DNA of 13,030 nt. It comes from CAUZEO01 sp963578625 (GTDB taxonomy: Bacteria; Verrucomicrobiota; Kiritimatiellia; SLOV01). The stretch covers positions 1 to 13,030 of the forward strand of contig CAUZEO010000131.1 of assembly GCA_963578625.1 (NCBI GenBank). The letters run 5' to 3'. Below, piece after piece: positions 1 through 6,615 of the stretch (position 1 is its first letter; each line of letters opens with the position of its first letter). The translations under genes and the position numbers were made by a program. The notes under the pieces are model-generated. The model was not told the origin of the DNA. It was given only the letters and a program-made list of their open reading frames with translations, and made no database searches.

Positions 1-48
1 CGTGTCAAGCCGATTGGAAACCTTGTGATCGAATACTTCATCGATTAA
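1..48 (+). CDS. C-terminal tail of a protein entering from the left edge (partial)
   Basis: Reading from base 1 in frame 1 gives 15 codons (RVKPIGNLVIEYFID) and a TAA stop at 46-48. Codon choice is balanced and matches the neighbouring genes, while frame 2 stops earlier. The tail is too short to place in a family. The downstream lactonase has its own ribosome binding site 98 bases after this stop, so the two could share a transcript, but nothing shows it. Frame 3 is also open over this stretch, so a chance open frame remains possible. Confidence 0.4.
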   Translation, partial: RVKPIGNLVIEYFID

Positions 49-159
49 GATTAAGATAATGAAATCCACACGAGCACCGCTACGATTCGAGCATGGATGT
101 CAATGTCCCGCCGGAAGAGGCCCGTGAGTCGTAAGAGACACGAGCGGAGGAAACACACG

Positions 160-1278
160 ATGAAGATATTTCACGCCGCCATCCTGTTGTTCGCTTTGGC
201 CTTCTGGGAAACCTCACCGGCCCGCGCCGGTCAATTTCTTTATCTGGCATCCAGCCGGGATAAAACAATCGTCGCTTACGAGGTCAACAACGAGTGCGGG
301 GAACTGACAAAACGATTCAGCGTCGATCTTCCGGGCAATCCGGGTGCACTCGCGTTTTCACCGGACACGTCGTTCGTGTACGCCGCGTTGAAAGGTCTGG
401 AGGATGGTAAAGCAGGAGTCGCTACCCTGGAGCGAGCCGATGACGGGTCCCTGACGCCTGTCGACACCGCTACGATTACCAGCGGGTCGCCCTATATTCG
501 CACCGACAAGACAGGGCGTTACCTCCTGGCCGCTCATTACAACGCCGGCAACGTTGCGGTGTATCGGATTCGCGATGGCGTCTGCACCGATGAGCTACTC
601 GATCTTCGGAAAACCGAACGGACCGCGCACTGTATCGAGATCGATCCCTCCGGCCGTTTCGTCTTTGTGCCTCATACGGCGCCGAACAAGGTGTATCAGT
701 TCCGCCTGGACGTTGAATCCGGCAAGCTCATCCCCAACGACGCGCCGTTTGCCGAAGGCCCGGACAAAGACCACAGGTACCACGAGCCTCGTCACTACGC
801 GCACCACCCAAGCTTGAAGATGGCCTACACGTCCAATGAAAAAGGCGGAGGGATCACCGCGTGGACGTTCGATCCCGTCAAGGGAACCCTTCGACGAAGG
901 CAGACGCTGTCGACCTTGCCACCGGACTACGAGGGCGAGAGCGCCGCGGCGGATATTCATCTCACGCCGGATGGTCGGTTCGCGTACGTCTCCAATCGCG
1001 ATGTCACCGCACGCAAAGAAGGCGAGCCGACGAAGGACACCCTCGCCGGCGTAGCCCTCGATCCCAAGACCGGCGAGATGAAGCTGATTGGATACTTTCC
1101 AACGGCGGACTTCCCGCGTTCTTTCTGTATCGACCTGGCCGGTCGGTTCGTCTATTCGGCAGGCCAGAGCTCTGCCACGCTTTTCGCCTATCGCATCGAT
1201 GAGCAAACCGGCAAACTGGAGCATTTCGCCACCTATGAAACCGGCGAAAGCCCGATCTGGGTAATGTGCAGCTACTGA
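160..1278 (+). CDS. Secreted lactonase-family beta-propeller protein (6-phosphogluconolactonase/YbhE-like)
   Basis: A 372-residue protein. I chose the ATG at 160 because GGAGG (146-150) lies 9 bases upstream and the protein then opens with a signal peptide (MKIFHAAILLFALAF, cleavage near ARA-G). An upstream in-frame ATG at 97 would bury the signal behind 21 basic residues. The mature part repeats the blade pattern of the lactonase/YbhE seven-bladed propeller family: SPDTSFVYAA, DPSGRFVFVPH, TPDGRFAYVSNRD (near residues 271-280), then PRSFCIDLAGRFVYSA and a final YRIDEQTGKLEHF blade. Length fits the family (about 330-390 residues). Family members hydrolyse sugar lactones or are uncharacterised. 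The export signal argues against the cytosolic pentose-phosphate role and suggests a periplasmic lactone or carbohydrate substrate. Its stop overlaps the convergent gene's stop by 7 bases. Fold assignment is firm; the reaction is not. Confidence 0.85.
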   Translation: MKIFHAAILLFALAFWETSPARAGQFLYLASSRDKTIVAYEVNNECGELTKRFSVDLPGNPGALAFSPDTSFVYAALKGLEDGKAGVATLERADDGSLTPVDTATITSGSPYIRTDKTGRYLLAAHYNAGNVAVYRIRDGVCTDELLDLRKTERTAHCIEIDPSGRFVFVPHTAPNKVYQFRLDVESGKLIPNDAPFAEGPDKDHRYHEPRHYAHHPSLKMAYTSNEKGGGITAWTFDPVKGTLRRRQTLSTLPPDYEGESAAADIHLTPDGRFAYVSNRDVTARKEGEPTKDTLAGVALDPKTGEMKLIGYFPTADFPRSFCIDLAGRFVYSAGQSSATLFAYRIDEQTGKLEHFATYETGESPIWVMCSY

Positions 1279-3203
1279 AAGGTGTTCTTCAATGCCAATC
1301 GGGCCACCTTCGCGGTTAACTGGTTCTCGTCGTTCACCCTCCGGCTGGTCGCTTCGACGGCCCGTTCCCGGTACGGTCCCAATACGTCCGCCATCCGCAC
1401 CAACCCTTCGATGGCCGCCTTTCGGATCAGGCCTTGCTCGTCATCCACCAGCGCGATCAGCGTTTCCGCTACCGCCGGTGCCACCTGCTCGTGCGCCGCA
1501 GCGGTCAGGCCCAGGGCATGGATGCTGGTTATTCGAACCTGCAGATCCGCGTCCTTCGTCCCCTTCATCAGGGCAGGCACCGCGTCCGGCGATCTGATTT
1601 CCGCCAAATGTTCGGCGGCCACCGTCTTATAGAACGGCGCCCTCTTCTCGAACACACCGATCAGGGCGAGTACGGAGTCGTCTCCATGGCTTCGCAGTTC
1701 TCGCAGCGCGGCTTCAGACACATCCGAATGTCCGTCGTGATGCACCATGTGTGCCAGAAGGTCGACTACACGCGGGTGATCCAACCGGGAGACCTGCTCC
1801 ACGATGTCCAACCGCAACATGGTGTCATCGAACTCCCCGGTTTCCTGCGACATATACAAAGCCTCGAGTTCTTCAAAACTCTCCGGCAACACGGGACGAA
1901 TCGGTGATCCTGTCACCACGCCGCCACCCGCGATACAATGAAGATGCTTAGCCGTGCGGATGTACAATCTGTTCCCGGCAAGAGCCGGTGACGCCAGACA
2001 GGGTTCCGGGTCCAATGGGTTGGTGGCAATCGGAGGGAGTGCCGGATTCTTCGCATTCAATTCGGATAGGTCGAACACGGTTGTCGTTCCCCGTTCGTCA
2101 CACCAGTACAATCGGCCGGCTGCCAGGATGGGGGAGCCGGTGAATCGCGACCGGACTCGTGTCCGAACCCGGACCTGTCCGTCGCCGTCCACCACCATGA
2201 TTCTCCCATCATCGCCCGGGATAATGAAGAGGCCGTTGTAAACCAATGGCGACGGGACGTACGGACCTCCCGCGGGCAGATGGTACACCACGTGCGATTC
2301 GGCGATGTCTCCCCGGCCACCGAGCTCGATCACCTTGGACGGGCCATTGCGCCCGCTTGTAAGATATACCCGGCTGTCCTGGTAAACCGGACTTGGGGTC
2401 GTTGCGTGTTTCATGCCGCCGGTCCACCACAAGGGATCGCCATTAGATACGTTGTAACAGACGATGGTCTGTGCGTTGGCGACGATCTGGGCTTGGCCAT
2501 CATCGACAAAGAACAGGGGCGTGGCGTAGTGCAGCCCGCCATCCCGCTTGGTACGCCATCGCTCTTCCCCGGTTTGGCGATCGAAGGCGGCGATAAAACT
2601 GGAACCCTGATGATCGCATACCAACACCACCAGGTCGCCGGCCAGCACAGGTGAACTGGCCATGTTATAGATATTCTGGAATGGTCCCACATCCACCTGC
2701 CAAACCAGGTTCCCGTCGAAGTCCACGGCCACCAGGCCGGGCGAATCAAAAAAGGCGTAGACCCGCTCCCCGTCGGTAACCGGCGTAGGGGCGGCATGGC
2801 CGGACCGCGGATAGGTGGGTGTAGACTCCGCGGGCATTCGTTTGTGCCAGAGCACATCGCCCGACCCGGCATCAATACTGACGATCAGGCGTACCGCCCC
2901 CCGTTCCACGGCGGCCGTGAGAAAGACCCGGTTGTCCCAGACGATGGGCGAGGAAATCCCTTCACCGGCAATGTGCGTCTTCCATGCAATCCCGGCCTCC
3001 GTATTCCAATGCAGTGGCGCGTGCTTCGATGGAGTGGTTCCGGACCCATCGCCCCGCCAACCCGGCCACCGGTCGGCGGTGGTGTTCACTTTTTGAGATG
3101 CCGATGCCGCAACAGCGGCATCACTGCAACACGGAAAGCATCGCGCCACGAGAACCATACATACCAAAAACAGGAACGCCCGACACCGTTGTTCTCCGCG
3201 CAT
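1272..3203 (-). CDS. Secreted PQQ-like beta-propeller protein with C-terminal HEAT repeats
   Basis: A 643-residue protein. It starts at an ATG with AAGGGA 6 bases upstream. Residues 1-33 form an export signal; RCFPCC (21-26) could also be a lipobox. The segment WPGWRGDGSG (46-55) opens a propeller of about 400 residues with the Gly-x-x-x-Trp blade ends of PQQ-type repeats: GDVLWHK (W119), GNLVWQV (W168), GEERWRT (W216), GDPLWW (W259-260). From about residue 455 to the end are helical HEAT-like repeats (HPRVVDLLAHM, SPDAVPALMKG, DADLQVRITSIHALG, EQGLIRKAAIEGLV). Proteins with the propeller but no catalytic cofactor residues often serve as scaffolds or binding proteins; this one lacks the long quinoprotein dehydrogenase framework, so enzyme activity is doubtful. 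It lies 61 bases downstream of the 3265-5442 gene on the same strand and is probably co-transcribed with it. Confidence 0.85.
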   Translation of the reverse strand: MRGEQRCRAFLFLVCMVLVARCFPCCSDAAVAASASQKVNTTADRWPGWRGDGSGTTPSKHAPLHWNTEAGIAWKTHIAGEGISSPIVWDNRVFLTAAVERGAVRLIVSIDAGSGDVLWHKRMPAESTPTYPRSGHAAPTPVTDGERVYAFFDSPGLVAVDFDGNLVWQVDVGPFQNIYNMASSPVLAGDLVVLVCDHQGSSFIAAFDRQTGEERWRTKRDGGLHYATPLFFVDDGQAQIVANAQTIVCYNVSNGDPLWWTGGMKHATTPSPVYQDSRVYLTSGRNGPSKVIELGGRGDIAESHVVYHLPAGGPYVPSPLVYNGLFIIPGDDGRIMVVDGDGQVRVRTRVRSRFTGSPILAAGRLYWCDERGTTTVFDLSELNAKNPALPPIATNPLDPEPCLASPALAGNRLYIRTAKHLHCIAGGGVVTGSPIRPVLPESFEELEALYMSQETGEFDDTMLRLDIVEQVSRLDHPRVVDLLAHMVHHDGHSDVSEAALRELRSHGDDSVLALIGVFEKRAPFYKTVAAEHLAEIRSPDAVPALMKGTKDADLQVRITSIHALGLTAAAHEQVAPAVAETLIALVDDEQGLIRKAAIEGLVRMADVLGPYRERAVEATSRRVNDENQLTAKVARLALKNTFQ

Positions 3204-3264
3204 TACAGATCCCTTACCGTATGGTGAAAAAACTCAGTCGACGTTCAAATGACCGTGCCCAAGA

Positions 3265-5442
3265 TTATTTTGGCGGCACCCAGCTCGGACTCTGCGGCTG
3301 GCGCGCCTGCTTTATCGCCTCGTAATACTCCGGCGGCGTCCCATCGGGCCAGAAGTTCACACCTTTTCTTTCGGTGTACAGCCACACGTACTTTTCCGAC
3401 AGGCGCAGCGCGTAATGCAGCGCATGCCGGAGATCCTCGGGTGAGTGAAAGCGTTCCGGCCAAAGGGCGAAGCCGGGGGCGACTTTGTCGCTGTACTGAA
3501 CCATGCGTTCATAGGCAGGCAGGAAATCCCGCAGTTTCCGAGAGCCGTAGGACCTCTCATTGCCGTCATAGACATTGCCGCCGGCCACCGAGGCCATCCC
3601 CTCCAGAAACGGACCCAACAACTCCTGGTTAGCCCCGCCCTCGGCGCCCCCCCAGGTCGTCAGCACGTCAATGTCCGGATATTCCGCCACCATCGCCTCG
3701 GCCATCTGACGGCCGCGAAGATGCGCCTGCCGGGAGTAGTCTTCCACGCTCTTATCTGTCCGCAACGGCCGGCTGCCATAGTCGAAGATGGCCGACTCGG
3801 GCTCAATATGGATGTGATACTGCTCCCCATCAAACATGATGCCGGCCAATCCGCCTTCACGGCATAGTCGTGCCGCCAGCCGTGCCTTGTCTGTCACCAC
3901 CTGCCAATCCTCCTCGAACCAGTCCACCCTGCCCGGCATCACGTTGATTCGGAGCAGGGAATGGTCCAGCGACCCCCACTTGATCGCCTGCAGGTCGGCA
4001 AGGTTGTCGGAAAAGTCCTCCCAACTGAACGGCTGCGTACTCATGAAATGGTCGGCGAAATAGACCGGATCCGGCCCCAAACGCGGGGTCGCAGTCAATA
4101 CGACGCCATCGGCGCCTGAGTCGTAGAGCTCGGCGATGCGCCTGCGTACCGTTGAAGGTGACGGCATTCCGCCCCAGTCGCCGGATGCCCACAGCAGCAC
4201 CTTCTTGTCCGATCCAACCGGCTCCACCGGGAAATCACGCACCGCGAAGGTAAGCTTCATGCTTTCCGCGGCAGGGAGCTGGAAGTCGTACTCGAACCAG
4301 CCCTTCACGTTCGGATCCCGACTCAGATAGTCCTCATCGGCGGTGGCCAGCGCCGCCCGCGTCCGTACCATTGTGGTCAGGCGGGGAGCGTGCAGAAAAT
4401 ATGTACCCAGAGGGATCGCGGTCTCGGGTTCGGCGGCGACCACCTGCAACGCCTCCAGCCGCTCCAAGTTGAGGCCCTGCGCCCGGGCGCACTGCAGCTC
4501 CCAGAGCAGGAAGTACCAGGTACCCGGGCTCAGACTCCGGGCATTGGCCAGATCAGACACCTCCACCTGCGCCCGCCCGCCGTCCACGTCCACCAGGACC
4601 AGCCGCAACGCCGGGCCCCGCTGAGCTGTCATTAACCACATCGCCAGCACGTCGTTATCACCGACAGCCAACGGCTCGGCGAAGATACGCTCGGCCAGCA
4701 GCTGATCGGCACCGGCCAGGTCATCATCGGGGAACACAAGCGACAGTCCGCCGGGGACCGGCGAGCCGAGCGACAGTGCCAGACCGCCCTCCCAGACCCC
4801 GGGCAAGGTCTCGTCCTCCGGCAGCCTGATCTCCGCCAGCGGTGCGCCCGAGAGATCCTCAAAGCGGAAGGCGTCTATCCATAGCCCCTTCAGGTTGCCG
4901 GGATCGGAAGGTCCCGGATCGCCGGTGACCACCAGCTCGTAGGTGCCCATCAGCAGGCCGGTCTCGACAAGCGGCAGCCAGAACCACTCCCCGTCCGGCC
5001 CGAAACACCCGCCGGGACGCCCGTCGAACCATGTGCTTCCGGGCGTGCCCGGCTCGGTGGGGAAGGTGTACCGCAGTTCCGTGCCCCGCCGATCGGCGAC
5101 GGTAACCGCCGGGACGGGCGTGATCTCACCGATTCCGGTCCAGCGGGCCATCCTTGCCCACAGCCGGTAGGGACCACGGGGAAGATTGGTGAAATCAAAC
5201 AGAAAGTGGCCCGGAGCATTGGGCAAGCCGGGTGTGGGCGAGCAGTGAATGACAGCCTTGAAGGCGACTCGATCGGGGTCGCCGCCGATAATGCCAAGCT
5301 GCCCCTGCTCGCGGCTTGTTCCCTCGCCGCGCACCTCTTCACCCTCCACCAGTACGTCCACCCCCCAGGCGGCGGGCACCGCCACCACCAGACATACTGC
5401 CCCAATCCATGTACAGCTGCACACGATCTGTGTTTTATTCAT
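3265..5442 (-). CDS. Large secreted protein of unknown function with a C-terminal TIM-barrel (glycoside-hydrolase-like) domain
   Basis: A 725-residue protein. The frame is open to 5541, but I chose the ATG at 5442: GGGAGG (5452-5457) lies 9 bases upstream, and the protein then opens with a clean signal peptide (MNKTQIVCSC to about residue 26). The ATG at 5448 is only 3 bases from the same site. Residues about 28-200 look like a beta-rich binding module (VEGEEVRGEG, GPYRLWARMARW, DGEWFWLPL, WIDAFRFED). About 200-400 is a second beta-rich region. From about 410 (KVLLWASGDWGG) to the end is a predicted alpha/beta barrel: GADGVVLTATP, then GIMFDGEQYHIH with D538 and E540 as an acidic pair at a strand end, then VLTTWGGAEGG, FALWPERF and KYVWLYTERKG. 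This is the layout of glycoside-hydrolase-like proteins, but I cannot name a family. It is probably exported and acts on a carbohydrate. A hairpin directly precedes its ribosome binding site. Confidence 0.75.
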   Translation of the reverse strand: MNKTQIVCSCTWIGAVCLVVAVPAAWGVDVLVEGEEVRGEGTSREQGQLGIIGGDPDRVAFKAVIHCSPTPGLPNAPGHFLFDFTNLPRGPYRLWARMARWTGIGEITPVPAVTVADRRGTELRYTFPTEPGTPGSTWFDGRPGGCFGPDGEWFWLPLVETGLLMGTYELVVTGDPGPSDPGNLKGLWIDAFRFEDLSGAPLAEIRLPEDETLPGVWEGGLALSLGSPVPGGLSLVFPDDDLAGADQLLAERIFAEPLAVGDNDVLAMWLMTAQRGPALRLVLVDVDGGRAQVEVSDLANARSLSPGTWYFLLWELQCARAQGLNLERLEALQVVAAEPETAIPLGTYFLHAPRLTTMVRTRAALATADEDYLSRDPNVKGWFEYDFQLPAAESMKLTFAVRDFPVEPVGSDKKVLLWASGDWGGMPSPSTVRRRIAELYDSGADGVVLTATPRLGPDPVYFADHFMSTQPFSWEDFSDNLADLQAIKWGSLDHSLLRINVMPGRVDWFEEDWQVVTDKARLAARLCREGGLAGIMFDGEQYHIHIEPESAIFDYGSRPLRTDKSVEDYSRQAHLRGRQMAEAMVAEYPDIDVLTTWGGAEGGANQELLGPFLEGMASVAGGNVYDGNERSYGSRKLRDFLPAYERMVQYSDKVAPGFALWPERFHSPEDLRHALHYALRLSEKYVWLYTERKGVNFWPDGTPPEYYEAIKQARQPQSPSWVPPK

Positions 5443-5451
5443 TAGCATATA

Positions 5452-5457
5452 CCTCCC
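5452..5457 (-). promoter_or_regulatory. Ribosome binding site that decides the start of the 3265-5442 gene
   Basis: GGGAGG on the minus strand, 9 bases before the ATG at 5442 and 3 bases before the ATG at 5448. The spacing favours 5442 and rules out the longer open frame to 5541. Confidence 0.6.
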
Positions 5458-5459
5458 AA

Positions 5460-5499
5460 TTGTATCAGAATCTTGTTCAAGATTCCATCCGTGATACAA
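5460..5499 (-). promoter_or_regulatory. Nested inverted repeats in the leader of the 3265-5442 gene
   Basis: An inner perfect 8-base inverted repeat (GAATCTTG at 5468-5475, CAAGATTC at 5478-5485) with a 2-base centre lies inside an outer 7-base pair (TTGTATC at 5460-5466, GATACAA at 5493-5499). On the minus strand the structure ends 2 bases before GGGAGG. It could be an operator for a dimeric regulator or an RNA hairpin controlling access to the ribosome binding site. It is less convincing as a terminator for the upstream amidase gene, because no T-run follows. Confidence 0.5.
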
Positions 5500-5556
5500 A
5501 TTGATCCCAAGGAGTAATCGTTCGGTGCCATTCCGCCGCACCGGTATCTGATCCCG

Positions 5557-6474
5557 TCAGACCAGGTACTTCCGGGGACACTTCGCCACCATGGTGTATT
5601 TCGGGTCCACCATGTTGCCCAGTCGCATTTGCCCGACCTGGCCGAGAAGGTGGTAGGCCTTCATGCGGTCGAATCCGTAATCGCTGACCATCCAATCGAT
5701 CAACTCGACCCAGGCGATGCGGGCGGCCGCGATCAGCGGCCGGGCGCTGCCGGCGGCCATGATGAAATCGTCGCTGACGATCCGCGGCCAGTTGATGCTG
5801 TACCTCTTCTTCAAGTCGAACGAGACCGTGACCTTGGCGGGGATTTCCAATCCGACGCCGGTCACCTCCCCGTCCCCCTGGCTGGCGTGGGCATCGCCGG
5901 TGAAAAAATGCGCGCCTTTCACCTGGACCGGGAACCAGACTTCGTTTCCCGGCCGGGTCTCCACGCAATCCATGTTTCCGCCGTAGTAATCCGGGGTGAG
6001 CGAGTTGACGGCTTCAATCTCGGGCGCCACCCCCATGGTGCCCATGAACGGCTCGTAGGGAATCACGCGCTTCTCGTCGAACCGGATGCCGTCGTCTTCG
6101 ATGGGAAGGAACAGCCATTGTTCCTCCAGGGGCGGTTGCAGGGTTGGATCGAGAGTCGTCGATGTCAGACCACCGAAGAAGGGAATCGTTCCGGTGATGG
6201 CGTGATCGCGCGAGGGCTCGATGTCGAGGATCTTTACCACCAGCGTGTCGCCCGGCTCGGCTCCCTCGATGACAATCGGACCGGTCTGCGGATTCAGGAA
6301 GGGATACGTGCAGATGTCCGAAAAGCGCTCGACCTCGGGCGTCATCTTGTTTTCGAACGCATCGAGCGTATGAATCGCGACCGTCTCGCCCGGCTTGATC
6401 GTGGCAACCGGTGGATGGAAGGGCGAGTAGGTGTAGCAGTAGGGTGCTTTTTGGTGGATCTCTCGGATAGTCAT
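5557..6474 (-). CDS. Acetamidase/formamidase family protein
   Basis: A 305-residue cytosolic protein with no signal peptide. Its ATG follows AAGGAAG at a spacing of about 7 bases. It matches the FmdA/AmdA family, which hydrolyses formamide, acetamide or related short amides to ammonia and the acid. Signature parts are visible in order: EPGDTLVVKILDIEP (about 77-91), GTIPFFGGL, YEPFMGTMGVAPE, GGNMDCVE (D169), and the hallmark GDAHASQGDGEVTG containing H196 and E203. The N-terminal HPPVATIKPGETVAIHTLDA is also typical. Length fits the shorter family members. It sits between two secreted glycosidase-like genes on the same strand, 114 bases from the next gene, so it may hydrolyse an amide released outside the cell. 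The actual amide cannot be told; many annotated members are uncharacterised. Confidence 0.88.
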   Translation of the reverse strand: MTIREIHQKAPYCYTYSPFHPPVATIKPGETVAIHTLDAFENKMTPEVERFSDICTYPFLNPQTGPIVIEGAEPGDTLVVKILDIEPSRDHAITGTIPFFGGLTSTTLDPTLQPPLEEQWLFLPIEDDGIRFDEKRVIPYEPFMGTMGVAPEIEAVNSLTPDYYGGNMDCVETRPGNEVWFPVQVKGAHFFTGDAHASQGDGEVTGVGLEIPAKVTVSFDLKKRYSINWPRIVSDDFIMAAGSARPLIAAARIAWVELIDWMVSDYGFDRMKAYHLLGQVGQMRLGNMVDPKYTMVAKCPRKYLV

Positions 6475-6521
6475 CGCTGCTCTTCCTTATGTAAGTTGGA
6501 ACGGAGATGATCGGATCTCTC

Positions 6522-6538
6522 TGCGATCACTGATCGCA
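6522..6538. promoter_or_regulatory. Short dyad upstream of the acetamidase/formamidase gene
   Basis: TGCGATC (6522-6528) and GATCGCA (6532-6538) form a perfect inverted repeat around ACT, about 48 bases before the ATG of the amidase gene. The size and position suit an operator, but no promoter hexamers are convincing beside it. Confidence 0.3.
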
Positions 6539-6582
6539 CTCACAATCGTAATCACAAATCGATACGGCATCTCGCAACTCTT

Positions 6583-6615
6583 TCCCGCTTATTCCTGTCC
6601 TCCTATTCCTCCCTC
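6583..6615. repeat. Low-complexity purine/pyrimidine tract after the 6616-8079 gene
   Basis: The plus strand reads as repeated TCCT/CCTCC units (for example TCCTGTCCTCCTATTCCTCC at 6596-6615) directly after the stop of the leftward gene. On the minus strand it is an almost pure purine stretch. It looks like a degenerate simple repeat; no function is apparent. Confidence 0.4.

Noticed and set aside
55..60. GATAAT as a -10 element for the lactonase gene.
   Set aside because: No acceptable -35 sequence lies 16-18 bases upstream.
595..1224. Open frame of 209 codons on the minus strand inside the lactonase gene.
   Set aside because: Shadow of the lactonase; no ribosome site and no recognisable protein pattern.
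5443..5541. Upstream extension of the 3265-5442 gene to the ATG at 5541.
   Set aside because: It would place 33 extra residues before the signal peptide, run through the nested hairpin, and ignore the well-spaced GGGAGG.
5629..6510. Long open frame (293 codons) on the plus strand opposite the acetamidase/formamidase gene.
   Set aside because: It is the antisense shadow of a clear family member with GC-biased codons; its translation shows no domain pattern and is rich in Arg, Asp and Gly.
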